Positions 1-8,087 are shown, numbered from the stretch's first letter. The stretch is 17,599 bases of DNA from RGIG8748 sp045545635 (GCA_045545635.1 JAZQBI010000252.1:1-17599), one strand, 5' to 3'. Made by a program: numbers and translations. The notes: generated from the sequence alone by a model not told the origin.

Positions 1-519
1 TGTAAGGAATGAAGGAATATTGATGGAAACAAATTTTTCTTTTAATTCCTCAACCGAGGAGTAGTTACCGGACACAAGGGCTGTAAGTACATATTGTTGT
101 TCCAGTATTTCCAGATTGCTTACAAAAAGGTTGGAATTGGATTTTTGCTGCAGAAGCTTGTATACTTTAATAAGTATGTTTTCGATATCGGAAAAGGAGA
201 AGGGTTTAATAAGGTAGTCGCAAATATTATATTGAATAGCTTGCCTTGCGTACTCAAAATCAGAATATGCACTTATGAAAACAACATATGGAGGATTTTT
301 CTGTTCCAGACATTCTCTTGCAATGTCGAGACCGGATACTTTCGGCATTTTTATATCTGTAAATACCAGATCAACTTCATTGTTTTTAATATAGCTCAAA
401 GCATCTTCACTTTGACAAAAAGTGGCTTCAAGGGTAAAACCGTAGTTTTCCCAATCCATTATGTCGGCAAATTGTTCCAGAGCCATTGTTTCGTCATCAA
501 TAATTATTAGCTTGTACAT
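1..519 (-). CDS. YesN-like response regulator, N-terminal part (runs off the left edge)
   Basis: The minus strand encodes 173 codons of a two-component response regulator that continues past the window edge. Residues 1 to about 120 form a CheY-like receiver domain: acidic pair D8-D9, phospho-acceptor D55 in FTDIKMP, S83 in FISAYSD and K105 in DYLIKPF. After about residue 125 a helical linker starts (EQQYVLTALVSGNY), typical of YesN proteins, which end in an AraC-type helix-turn-helix domain; that domain is outside the window and is inferred. The ATG at 517-519 is preceded by AGGAAGGG (527-534) eight bases upstream. In this family the regulator works with a YesM-type membrane histidine kinase, normally adjacent, so probably off the left edge. 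It is divergent from a sugar ABC importer operon, which it likely activates. Confidence 0.95.
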   Translation of the reverse strand, partial: MYKLIIIDDETMALEQFADIMDWENYGFTLEATFCQSEDALSYIKNNEVDLVFTDIKMPKVSGLDIARECLEQKNPPYVVFISAYSDFEYARQAIQYNICDYLIKPFSFSDIENILIKVYKLLQQKSNSNLFVSNLEILEQQYVLTALVSGNYSSVEELKEKFVSINIPSFLT

Positions 520-547
520 ACCATATTCCCTTCCTGTACATTACTTC

Positions 548-583
548 ATAATATATTTTAAACATAGTTTATAAAAATGTCAA
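548..583 (-). promoter_or_regulatory. Putative promoter of the response regulator gene
   Basis: On the minus strand a perfect TTGACA (578-583) is followed after exactly 17 bases by TAAAAT (555-560). The predicted start of transcription is near 548, leaving a short leader before the ATG at 519. Both boxes are close to the vegetative sigma consensus, so expression may be basal and constitutive. Confidence 0.65.
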
Positions 584-606
584 ACCAAAAATAGGCACTT
601 TTGACA

Positions 607-648
607 AAGTCAATAATATTGAGAATTAAGAACTTAATATTGAGAATT
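607..648 (+). promoter_or_regulatory. Direct-repeat operator, likely AraC-type activator site
   Basis: The 14-mer TAATATTGAGAATT occurs perfectly at 614-627 and again at 635-648, a 21-bp period (two helical turns). AAG at 607-609 is also repeated in register at 628-630. The proximal copy overlaps the first two bases of the operon -35 box (647-652). Tandem half-sites about 21 bp apart abutting -35 are the classic geometry for AraC-family activators. The divergent YesN-like regulator is the obvious candidate binder; that link is inference. A palindrome ATTAAG-AA-CTTAAT (625-638) sits between the copies. Confidence 0.6.
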
Positions 649-682
649 GGAAAGCTCAAAAAAAAGTCGTATAATAAAATTA
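647..682 (+). promoter_or_regulatory. Putative main promoter of the import and catabolism operon
   Basis: A perfect -10 box TATAAT (670-675) lies 17 bases after TTGGAA (647-652), a weakened -35 box. Transcription would start near 682, giving a leader of about 28 bases before the permease ATG at 710. A good -10 with a poor -35 and a repeat abutting it suggests activator-dependent transcription. Confidence 0.65.
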
Positions 683-709
683 CAAAAATATTACGAAGGT
701 GAGGATGTA

Positions 710-1675
710 ATGAGTAAGGCAGTTACACACGAAGATTTTGCTCAGGCACAAAGAGCAAACAAAAAGAAATCAGGCATCAACAGAAAGCGCATCATCCAGC
801 TTTATACCATCGGTCTTATTCCGATGATTATAGTTGTATTGACAAGATATGTGCCCATGTTTGGTATTATTGTCGGTTTTAAAGACTACCGTTATGACAA
901 AGGTATCTGGGGTAGTGAATGGGTAGGATTTAAAAACCTTGAGTTCTTCTTTAAGTCCGACGACTTTGTTCGTATTACCCGCAACACTCTGGTAATGAAC
1001 TTTATCTTTATTGCCATCAATCTTATCACGGCAGTTGGTCTGGCACTGCTTATGTTTCAGCTTACCAGTAGACTCAGAACCAAGATATATATGACCATAA
1101 TGATAACTCCTCACTTCCTATCCTGGGTTGTTGTTTCCTATATGGCATATGCATTCCTTGAGCCGGAATTCGGTATTGTCAATGGCATGCTTTCTTCCAT
1201 CGGTATTGAGAAGATATCCTGGTACACAGAAGCTAAGTACTGGCCTGTAATCCTGTCCATCTTCTATGTATGGAAGCATTGCGGATACAACAGTATAGTG
1301 TACTATGCAGCACTTATGGGTATTGATGAGTCCCTCATTGAAGCGGCAGAGATTGACGGTGCAAATAAGAGACAGGTTACAAGACATATCATTATTCCTT
1401 GCCTCTTACCTCTCATAGTAATTATGACAATACTTGCTATCGGTGGTATCTTCCACTCCGACTTTGGTCTGTTCTATCAGGTTACAAGAAATGTCGGCAA
1501 GCTTTATTCCACAACAGATGTTATCGATACTTACATATTCAGAGTAATGCGTGTTATAGGCGATATGGGTACAGGTACTGCAGTTGGTCTTGTACAGTCG
1601 ATTATCGGTCTTATACTCGTTCTTGTTACCAACAAATTAAGTAAGATGATAGACAACGACTACGGTCTCATATGA
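710..1675 (+). CDS. Carbohydrate ABC transporter permease, LplB-type
   Basis: 321-residue inner-membrane permease of the binding-protein-dependent (CUT1-like) sugar import family, closest in style to LplB/YteP proteins. It has about six hydrophobic spans, beginning near residue 30. The cytoplasmic coupling loop carries EAAEIDGA at residue 211, which contacts the ATPase. I chose ATG 710 because AAGGTGAGG (696-704) lies five bases upstream; the in-frame TTG at 647 falls inside the predicted promoter. It is the first gene of the operon and pairs with the next gene as a heterodimeric channel. The substrate is a sugar or oligosaccharide by family; identity unknown. Confidence 0.95.
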   Translation: MSKAVTHEDFAQAQRANKKKSGINRKRIIQLYTIGLIPMIIVVLTRYVPMFGIIVGFKDYRYDKGIWGSEWVGFKNLEFFFKSDDFVRITRNTLVMNFIFIAINLITAVGLALLMFQLTSRLRTKIYMTIMITPHFLSWVVVSYMAYAFLEPEFGIVNGMLSSIGIEKISWYTEAKYWPVILSIFYVWKHCGYNSIVYYAALMGIDESLIEAAEIDGANKRQVTRHIIIPCLLPLIVIMTILAIGGIFHSDFGLFYQVTRNVGKLYSTTDVIDTYIFRVMRVIGDMGTGTAVGLVQSIIGLILVLVTNKLSKMIDNDYGLI

Positions 1676-1694
1676 TTGGAGGATAGTGACTACA

Positions 1695-2579
1695 ATGACA
1701 AAACGAAAGAACAAAAGTCAGATTTTCCTTAATATATTTCTGATATTACTGTGTATAGTAGTTATTGCACCCATGGTGCTGTTGGTAAGTGTTTCGCTTT
1801 CCAACGAAGGCGACATTGCCAGATACGGCTATTCGTTCATTCCAAGACAGATAGACCTGACAGCATACAAATTTGTGTTCGAAAATCCCCACACAATAAT
1901 CCAGGCATACAAGGTTACCATATTCTATTCCGTTGTTGCCATGGTTTTGTCGGTTCTGTTTATGGCTATGATGGCATATATGCTGTCGGTAAAGATTCTC
2001 AAAGCTCGTTCGGTCATAGCACTTGTGCTTTACTTTACCAATCTCTTTGGTGGCGGTATGGTTGCTAACTACCTTGTATATACTCAGCTTTATCACTTGG
2101 GTGATACAATCTGGATGTACATAATCCCCGGTCTTATCAGTCCCTGGTATGTGTTCATGATAAGAACAACAATGCAGGGTATTCCGGTGGAAATTTCCGA
2201 ATCCGCATTTATGGACGGTGCATCAGAATACAGAATTTTCTTCCAGATGATACTTCCTCTTTCCAAGCCTGTACTTGCAACAATTGCGCTTTTCACATTC
2301 CTTGGTAAGTGGAACGACTGGAACACATCCATGATTTACATAAATAACCCCAACCTTATGAGTCTCCAATACCAGCTTCAGAGAATACTCCAGAACATTA
2401 CAGCAATGCAGGAAGTTGAGCAGAGCGGAATGGGTGTTACAATGAAGCTTGAAGATATACCCACAGAAACTGCCCGTATGGCAATGGCGGTTGTTGTTGC
2501 AGGACCTGCACTTGTAGTATTCCCATTTTTCCAGAAATATTTTACAAAAGGTCTCACAGTAGGTTCTGTCAAGGGTTAA
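1695..2579 (+). CDS. Carbohydrate ABC transporter permease, LplC/YtcP-type
   Basis: Second membrane subunit of the importer, about 294 residues with six predicted hydrophobic spans. The EAA coupling loop is a variant, ESAFMDGA at residue 169, as often seen in the LplC/YtcP partner. GGAGG (1678-1682) precedes two possible starts: GTG 1686, only three bases away, and ATG 1695, twelve bases away. The ATG is preferred but the start is uncertain by three codons. It lies 19 bases after the first permease, so is surely co-transcribed with it. The C-terminal part (FFQKYFTKGLTVGSVKG) is typical of the family. Confidence 0.95.
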   Translation: MTKRKNKSQIFLNIFLILLCIVVIAPMVLLVSVSLSNEGDIARYGYSFIPRQIDLTAYKFVFENPHTIIQAYKVTIFYSVVAMVLSVLFMAMMAYMLSVKILKARSVIALVLYFTNLFGGGMVANYLVYTQLYHLGDTIWMYIIPGLISPWYVFMIRTTMQGIPVEISESAFMDGASEYRIFFQMILPLSKPVLATIALFTFLGKWNDWNTSMIYINNPNLMSLQYQLQRILQNITAMQEVEQSGMGVTMKLEDIPTETARMAMAVVVAGPALVVFPFFQKYFTKGLTVGSVKG

Positions 2580-2635
2580 TTAATTTGTTTCAGATATTAT
2601 TTATATATATAAATTTAATAAGGAGGATTTTAAAA

Positions 2636-4081
2636 ATGAAAAGAGCTTTAGCTTTACTTCTTGCTATGGTTATGCTGGTAGCTATGTGCTCCTGCGGCGG
2701 TGGCGAAAAAGGCGGTAAGGACGGAGTTACCACTCTCAAAGTCTATATGCCCGCAGACCCTCAGGCAGACCTCGGTCTTGTTCTTGAGAAAGCTAACAAA
2801 ATCGTAGAAGAAAAAATTGGCGCAAGAATGGATGTTCAGCTTATCGACAGTGGTGCTTACGGTCAGAAGATGAACATGATTATGGCATCCGGCGAAGCAT
2901 ACGATGTCTGCTTTACAGGCTATATAAATAAGTACAGTGATGCCGTATCCAAGGGCGGTTTTATGTGCCTTGACGATCTTTTGGAAACTGTTCCAAAGCT
3001 TAAAGAACAGGTTCCGGATTATCTCTGGAAGGCAGCTACATACGAAGGTTCAATTTATGCAGTTCCCAATGAGCAGATTGTGGCGACTGGCACTGCAATG
3101 TTTACATTCAAGGACCTTGCAGATAAATACGGCCTTGATCCCGAAAAGATTGAAAACAAGTGGGATATTGAACCTTATCTTGCAGCAATCAAGGAGAACG
3201 AGCCCGATATGATTCCCTACAGACTCAACTCCGGTATGTTCTCTATGAGTGACGATCCCGACTTCAAAGGTTTTGAAGAGCTTACAACAGGTTTTGCTAT
3301 CAGAAGAGGCGATAAGAATGCCAAAGTATTTTATGAATATGATCAGCCCGAATATCAGGCAGGTGTAGAAAAACGCAACGAATGGCTCAAGAAAGGTTAC
3401 ATCCGCAGCGATATCCTCTCTGCAGGTGATGACTCCATAGATGTCAAAACAGGTAAATATGCTGTCTGGAGTGCAGTGTGGAAGCCCGGTGTTGAAGCCA
3501 GCTACACAGAACAGTACGGTGGCAGAGAAGTTATTTCCATCAAGGGTAATGAAATACCGCAGATTAAGCAGGCAAGCTGTGTAGCAACAATGCTTGCTAT
3601 CGGCAGAACCTGTAAGAATCCCGAACTTGCAATAAAGCTCATCGAGCTCCTCAACACTGACAAAGACCTCTACAACCTCATGGCATTTGGTATCGAAGGC
3701 AAGCACTTTGAATTCAATGACGAGGGCAAGGTTCGCAAGATTGCAAACTCCGGCTACACCATGGAAGCATGGAAGTGGGGCAACCAGTTCAATGCTTATG
3801 TTTCCGAAGGTGCTGATGACGATGTTTGGGAACAGACTAAGGCACTTAATGAATCTGCAGAGGAATCAGTACTTATAAACTTTGTTCTTGATCCCGGACC
3901 CATCTCCACAGAGCTTGCTAACTTTACTGCTGTATATGATGAATATATGTATGTAATCCAGGGTATGGATCCCAACTACAAGGATTACGAAGATGAATAC
4001 CGTGCTAAGCTCAACAAAGTTGGCGTGGAAAAAATCATCAAGGAACTGCAGAGACAGGTTGATGCAAGTCTTGGAAAATAA
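2636..4081 (+). CDS. LplA-type extracellular solute-binding lipoprotein
   Basis: 481-residue binding protein that captures the sugar outside the cell and delivers it to the two permeases. The N-terminus is a lipoprotein signal: MKR, a hydrophobic core, then VAMCSCGGG with C20 the likely lipidated cysteine. A Gly/Lys-rich linker follows. The family-1 binding fold starts near residue 30 (TTLKVYMPADPQ). The last 80 or so residues (ELANFTAVYDEY to KELQRQVDAS) resemble the DUF3502 region of LplA-like proteins. ATG 2636 follows a perfect AAGGAGG (2620-2626) nine bases away; an in-frame TTG at 2585 is rejected because it would put untypical residues before the lipoprotein signal. No ATPase gene follows, so a shared MsmX-like ATPase is expected. 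Confidence 0.95.
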   Translation: MKRALALLLAMVMLVAMCSCGGGEKGGKDGVTTLKVYMPADPQADLGLVLEKANKIVEEKIGARMDVQLIDSGAYGQKMNMIMASGEAYDVCFTGYINKYSDAVSKGGFMCLDDLLETVPKLKEQVPDYLWKAATYEGSIYAVPNEQIVATGTAMFTFKDLADKYGLDPEKIENKWDIEPYLAAIKENEPDMIPYRLNSGMFSMSDDPDFKGFEELTTGFAIRRGDKNAKVFYEYDQPEYQAGVEKRNEWLKKGYIRSDILSAGDDSIDVKTGKYAVWSAVWKPGVEASYTEQYGGREVISIKGNEIPQIKQASCVATMLAIGRTCKNPELAIKLIELLNTDKDLYNLMAFGIEGKHFEFNDEGKVRKIANSGYTMEAWKWGNQFNAYVSEGADDDVWEQTKALNESAEESVLINFVLDPGPISTELANFTAVYDEYMYVIQGMDPNYKDYEDEYRAKLNKVGVEKIIKELQRQVDASLGK

Positions 4082-4095
4082 TTTTTAGTTCTTGA

Positions 4096-4122
4096 CAGTT
4101 CCGCCTCTTTTTAGGCGGACTG
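4096..4122 (+). terminator. Intercistronic stem-loop (attenuator or mRNA end protector)
   Basis: CCGCCT (4101-4106) and AGGCGG (4113-4118) pair around a CTTTTT loop. The stem extends by T-A and, past one bulged T, by CAG/CTG. No U-tract follows, so full termination is unlikely. Lying between the abundant binding protein and the secreted protein, it more plausibly stabilises the upstream message or lowers readthrough. Confidence 0.45.
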
Positions 4123-4156
4123 CAGATATAAATTTTGATGAAAGGTGATTTTTTAG

Positions 4157-7015
4157 ATGAAAAGATTTTTATCAATTCTTCTGGCATGTACGATGTTGCT
4201 TTCTATGGTAACAATCTCTCATGCTGCGGATGAAACAGAAGTAGTTACTGTTGAGTACTGGAATGCAGATTCAACAAAAATTACAATTGACCTCTCAAAA
4301 GAAGTTGATGCAGATGCACTGAAAAATGCTATTACACTTAAAGAAGGTGGAAAAGCGATTGACTTTACAGTTACAAAAAGAGAAAAGACTGTAGATTCAA
4401 CGATTCCTTCCAGCGTAGATGGAAAGTTTAACATATCCGGTATGATTCTTACTACCGAAACCACATATGAAATTGCTCCTGCAAATGGTCTTAACTTCAC
4501 AGACCTCTATACAATTGCGGTAGGCAGCGCAATTACCGGTTCTGATGTATGGACAAAGAATTTCAAGGTTAAAAAGCTTTGGAGCGAAGATTTTAACAAC
4601 TACACAAGCAGCTTTCCTTGGAAAATCGAAGGTGGCGGTAACAACGTTAATTTGACACTTGAAAACGATGGAAACGGCGACAATGCATTAGCTTGGTCAC
4701 ATTCCGGTGGTATATATCGTGTGACCATTGATAGTGCAAGCGAAGTTAATTTTGCCGATACAGAAGTACCTGCATCTACCTATTGGGCCAACAATTCCCA
4801 GGCAAGAAAAGAAACCGAATATAACCTGGAAATGGATATGCGTTTCAATACTGCTTTTACTGATGCAAAGTACGGCTTTGGATTTAAGATTGCTATGCAC
4901 AACGGAAAGCATGATCAGATGCTATATAACGGTTCCGGTATTACTGCCGGTGTAATTGGTAACTCTGCCGGCTTTGATATGTTGGCAGGAACTTGGGGAT
5001 ATGCTGAATATACATACAATGCATCTGTCAGCTATTCTGCAAATGCTGCTAACACCAGCAAATCCAATTGGTATGAAAACTTCGTAAAGGGTGCTACCTA
5101 TGACACTTCCTTGTCCTGGGCTAACTCTCTTATATCCAAATCATCTCTTTCTGATGGAAACTGGGCTAATGATACCTTCCATGATGTAAGCATATCTGTT
5201 AAGGACAACAACCTTAAGTTCAGTATTGATGAGGGATTTGAAAATTACGATTTTGGTGCTCATCAAGGTAATTCAACAAACTGGAATGGTTTAGTTGCAT
5301 TCTATGGTAATGGTAACTATGGTGGTGCGAATACCTATTTTGTAGATAACATTATTGCCACAAAGGCTGTAGAAGTTGTTGTTGGTACACTGGACTCCCC
5401 CACGAACTTTGTTGCAGGTAGCGAAGGTATCCAGTTTAAACTTGCAAAGGATATGGATGCGGTAAGCCTTAAGAATGGTATTTCCATTTTGGCAGATGGT
5501 TCTCCTGTGAATGACTTCACATTAACAAAGGGTGAAGATAATACATATGTTATTGTTCCGGATGGTGGAATTGACGCTGATGCTACATACACAGTTACAC
5601 TCGCTGCAGGTCTCTATAACGAAACTGCAGGCGGTGTATCTACTCTCGCAGTGCCCTTCAGCACGGAAGTTGGTATAGAAAAGATTCCTTTCAACGCTCC
5701 TACTTACTGGAATGCTGATACAACCAAGATTACTCTTGATATTGATGCTCCCATCGATGCTGCAGTTCTCAAAGATGGTATCACTCTCTACAAGGGTACA
5801 GAAGAAGTTGAAGACTTCACTGTAACAGCTCTTACAAATGCAGGTACACTTGAAGGTGTTTATACTTACACAATTGCTCCAGCAGATGGTATAAAGGAAG
5901 GGACTATCTATACAGTCGCTCTTAGAGCAGGTACATATAATTCTGATGGCTTCTTCTATAGTCTTGCAACCAGCTATTCCAAGTCATTTAAGGTAGATGT
6001 ACTCGTAAGAGACACTATGGATTATAAAAATGACACAGAAACCTACGGTGCTATTCCGTGGAACGAGGGTTGTCTTAGCGGTGATGCTATGGATGCAGAT
6101 ATCAGTATTGAAGCGGTTAATGGCAACAACGCACTTAAGGTGGTAACTAATGGTGCAAAGGCATGGATTGCACCTTATGAAGGCTATCAGGATGCAGCAT
6201 ACCAAGAATTTGCCAATACAGGAATGATGGGTTGGGCTTACTCCTACAGTAAGAATCACCCCGCTTCCAAAGAGGAAAATTATTCGCTCGAAGCAAAGGT
6301 AAAGGTTGCTGCAGAAGGTAACTATAGCCTCCAGTTCTATCAGAACAGTGCCCGTCACACAGAATATCAGGTTTGGATGAACTCTCTCCGTGCTCAGAAT
6401 TCAAAGATTGGCGGTAGACTTCGTAATGGTGGTACAGGTGACTATGCGTCCTGGTCCGGAAATGCAACACCCGGTCTTAACAGTGATACCTACAAGAATG
6501 TTACTGTTGTATCAAAGGGTACAGACTACAAGTTCTTTGCAGGCGATGCTTATCTCCATCAGACAAGCGACATAGAAATGGTAGATGTCGGTATTCCTGT
6601 AATTTACCTTGATAATGGTGCAAATGCTACTAATACTTGGTATTTTGATGATGTTATTATCAGTAAAGCAACAGAAGTTACAAGTGGATTGGTATATGGT
6701 GATCTCATAGTTACCATAGATGGAAATCAGATACCCGATCTTATTGGTGCAGAAACCATCAGTGCTTCCATCAACGTTATGAATCTGGATGATGTTCTTC
6801 CTTGCAAGGTAGTTCTTGCGGTTTATGATTCTTCAAACAAATCGCTCAAGAATGCAGTTGTAAGCGATATCCTTGAGATTGGCAAGGGTATAACACCATT
6901 TGTATTTAATAATGTAGCATTAAACGGAGGCGACATTATTGAAGTATTCTTCTGGGATGGCTTCGAAAAGCTCACACCTTACAGAGCTCCTGCTAGCTTT
7001 CCTGCAGAGGAATAA
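4157..7015 (+). CDS. Large secreted modular protein: Ig-like and lectin-like repeats, no known catalytic domain
   Basis: 952-residue exported protein. Residues 1-23 form a signal peptide (MKRFLSILLACTMLLSM core, likely cut at SHA|AD). The mature part looks like a duplicated unit. Residues 29-140 are an Ig-like module (YWNADSTKITIDL) of the SbsA/Big_5 kind. Residues about 145-405 are probably a beta-sandwich lectin-like module ending YFVDNIIATKA. Residues 405-612 hold two more Ig-like modules; the second repeats the first almost word for word (YWNADTTKITLDI). Residues 614-838 are a second beta-sandwich ending WYFDDVIISKA. The C-terminal 110 residues (to VFFWDGFEKLTP) resemble an end module I recall from secreted clostridial carbohydrate-active proteins. 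There is no LPXTG, SLH or dockerin. A glycan-capture role beside the importer is inference. AAAGGTGA (4141-4148) precedes ATG 4157. Confidence 0.8.
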   Translation: MKRFLSILLACTMLLSMVTISHAADETEVVTVEYWNADSTKITIDLSKEVDADALKNAITLKEGGKAIDFTVTKREKTVDSTIPSSVDGKFNISGMILTTETTYEIAPANGLNFTDLYTIAVGSAITGSDVWTKNFKVKKLWSEDFNNYTSSFPWKIEGGGNNVNLTLENDGNGDNALAWSHSGGIYRVTIDSASEVNFADTEVPASTYWANNSQARKETEYNLEMDMRFNTAFTDAKYGFGFKIAMHNGKHDQMLYNGSGITAGVIGNSAGFDMLAGTWGYAEYTYNASVSYSANAANTSKSNWYENFVKGATYDTSLSWANSLISKSSLSDGNWANDTFHDVSISVKDNNLKFSIDEGFENYDFGAHQGNSTNWNGLVAFYGNGNYGGANTYFVDNIIATKAVEVVVGTLDSPTNFVAGSEGIQFKLAKDMDAVSLKNGISILADGSPVNDFTLTKGEDNTYVIVPDGGIDADATYTVTLAAGLYNETAGGVSTLAVPFSTEVGIEKIPFNAPTYWNADTTKITLDIDAPIDAAVLKDGITLYKGTEEVEDFTVTALTNAGTLEGVYTYTIAPADGIKEGTIYTVALRAGTYNSDGFFYSLATSYSKSFKVDVLVRDTMDYKNDTETYGAIPWNEGCLSGDAMDADISIEAVNGNNALKVVTNGAKAWIAPYEGYQDAAYQEFANTGMMGWAYSYSKNHPASKEENYSLEAKVKVAAEGNYSLQFYQNSARHTEYQVWMNSLRAQNSKIGGRLRNGGTGDYASWSGNATPGLNSDTYKNVTVVSKGTDYKFFAGDAYLHQTSDIEMVDVGIPVIYLDNGANATNTWYFDDVIISKATEVTSGLVYGDLIVTIDGNQIPDLIGAETISASINVMNLDDVLPCKVVLAVYDSSNKSLKNAVVSDILEIGKGITPFVFNNVALNGGDIIEVFFWDGFEKLTPYRAPASFPAEE

Positions 7016-7061
7016 TTACCACAATTTAATAAACGCAATTAATATTTAACAATATTGGAGG

Positions 7062-7085
7062 ATGGCGGCATTTCTATGCCGCCAT
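7062..7085 (+). terminator. Perfect 10-bp hairpin after the secreted protein gene, probable terminator
   Basis: ATGGCGGCAT (7062-7071), loop TTCT, ATGCCGCCAT (7076-7085), followed by the pyrimidine-rich TTCTCTTGATTCTTG. It lies 46 bases past the stop codon. The T-run is interrupted, so termination may be partial, letting some message continue into the catabolic genes. No convincing new promoter is visible between here and 7201. Confidence 0.6.
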
Positions 7086-7112
7086 TTCTCTTGATTCTTG
7101 TCTCCCAATTGA

Positions 7113-7169
7113 GAAAAGCCTCCCCTTAGATAAGGGGAGGTGTCACGCAAGCCGTGACGGAGGGGATTG
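7113..7169 (+). repeat. REP/MITE-like palindromic intergenic repeat, copy 1 (long form)
   Basis: Two successive hairpins: CCTCCCCTTA (7119-7128) with TAAGGGGAGG (7131-7140), then GTCACG (7142-7147) with CGTGAC (7153-7158). The end, GTGACGGAGGGGATTG, closely matches the element at 10012-10048. From memory, elements of this form are scattered between genes in gut Clostridia; that is recollection, not a search. It occupies most of the gap before the first deacetylase and leaves that gene's ribosome binding site intact. Confidence 0.75.
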
Positions 7170-7200
7170 AATAATTTTATATTTCAGGAGGAAAAACAAA

Positions 7201-8052
7201 ATGAGAGTACTTATGATAGGCGCCCATCAGGACGATAACGAATTTCGTTGTGGCGGACTGGCACACAAATATGTAAAGATGGGTTACAAGGTTAAGTTCC
7301 TTTCTATGTGTGACGGCAGAGGCGGTCATCACATCATGGGACCCGAAGAAACCACAGCAACCCGTGCAAAGGAATCTGCTGCGGTTGCAGAGTTTCTTGG
7401 TGTAGAATATGATGTTTGGGATGTACCGGACTGCAATCTTGTAGCAGATCTTGCCACCCGTAAGCGTCTTATCCGCTACATCAGAGAATTCAATCCCGAT
7501 ATGATAATTGCTCACAGAACAAATGACTATCATGCAGACCATAGAGCTTCTGCGCAGCTTGTTCAGGATGCCTCATATCTTCTTACTGTTCCCAACGAAT
7601 GCCCCGAAGTACCTGCTATGCGTTTTATGCCCGTTATCATGTACAATCTGGATGCATTCAAGAACCCTGTTTTCCGTCCTGATATCGTAATTGACATGGA
7701 TGACGAAATTGAAACTAAACTTCATATAGCGCATCTCAATGCCTGCCAGGTTTATGAGTGGCTTCCTTACACCAAGGGTTGGACAGATGTTCCTGAAGGT
7801 GAAGAAGAACGTAAAGAATGGCTCAAAGGTATGAACATAACTTCTGAAACAACTGACGAAGAGGTAATGGCAGTTCCTAACAAGGGATATGCAGTACGTT
7901 ATGCAAGAGTTGCTGCTCGTTTCCGCAAGGAACTCATTGAAAAATATGGCGAAGAAAAAGGAAGCAAAATCCGTTATGCTGAAGCTTTTGAAGTTTCTGA
8001 ATACGGTGCACAGCTTACACCTGAACTCAAGGAAAAACTCTTTAATTTTTAA
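7201..8052 (+). CDS. PIG-L (LmbE-like) family deacetylase, copy 1
   Basis: 283-residue zinc-dependent N-deacetylase of the PIG-L/LmbE family, which removes acetyl groups from GlcNAc-containing molecules (known members include PIG-L, MshB and BshB). The first motif is GAHQDDNEF (H9, D11, D12), where most relatives have HPDDE/H. The second is HRTNDYHADHRA (H105 to A116), with H114 as the expected third zinc ligand and H111 matching the MshB histidine three residues before it. There is no signal peptide, so it should act in the cytosol. AGGAGG (7186-7191) precedes ATG 7201. It starts a block of catabolic genes downstream of the importer, so an imported N-acetylated saccharide is the likely substrate; the exact compound is unknown. 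Confidence 0.93.
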   Translation: MRVLMIGAHQDDNEFRCGGLAHKYVKMGYKVKFLSMCDGRGGHHIMGPEETTATRAKESAAVAEFLGVEYDVWDVPDCNLVADLATRKRLIRYIREFNPDMIIAHRTNDYHADHRASAQLVQDASYLLTVPNECPEVPAMRFMPVIMYNLDAFKNPVFRPDIVIDMDDEIETKLHIAHLNACQVYEWLPYTKGWTDVPEGEEERKEWLKGMNITSETTDEEVMAVPNKGYAVRYARVAARFRKELIEKYGEEKGSKIRYAEAFEVSEYGAQLTPELKEKLFNF

Positions 8053-8087
8053 TTACATTTAAAATTTATTTTATCGGAGGAAGAACA

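Noticed and set aside
94..510. Plus-strand open frame of 138 codons at the left edge
   Set aside because: It is antisense to the receiver domain of the response regulator, whose conserved D8-D9, D55, S83 and K105 are clear on the minus strand.
601..629. TTGACA at 601-606 as the operon -35 box
   Set aside because: No acceptable -10 lies 16-18 bases downstream (only AATTAA-like sequence); the box is better explained as part of a short palindrome.
647..709. Upstream in-frame TTG start for the first permease
   Set aside because: This stretch contains the -35 and -10 boxes, and a good ribosome site sits just before ATG 710.
2585..2635. TTG-initiated N-terminal extension of the binding protein
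   Set aside because: It lacks a ribosome site and would bury the lipoprotein signal, whereas ATG 2636 has AAGGAGG at nine bases.
5984..6470. Minus-strand open frames inside the secreted protein gene
   Set aside because: They overlap a well-supported signal-peptide-bearing gene, have no ribosome sites and show no recognisable protein features.
7113..7169. CRISPR repeat or small RNA gene
   Set aside because: There is no repeat-spacer array, and the same palindrome recurs at 10012-10048, which fits a dispersed intergenic element.
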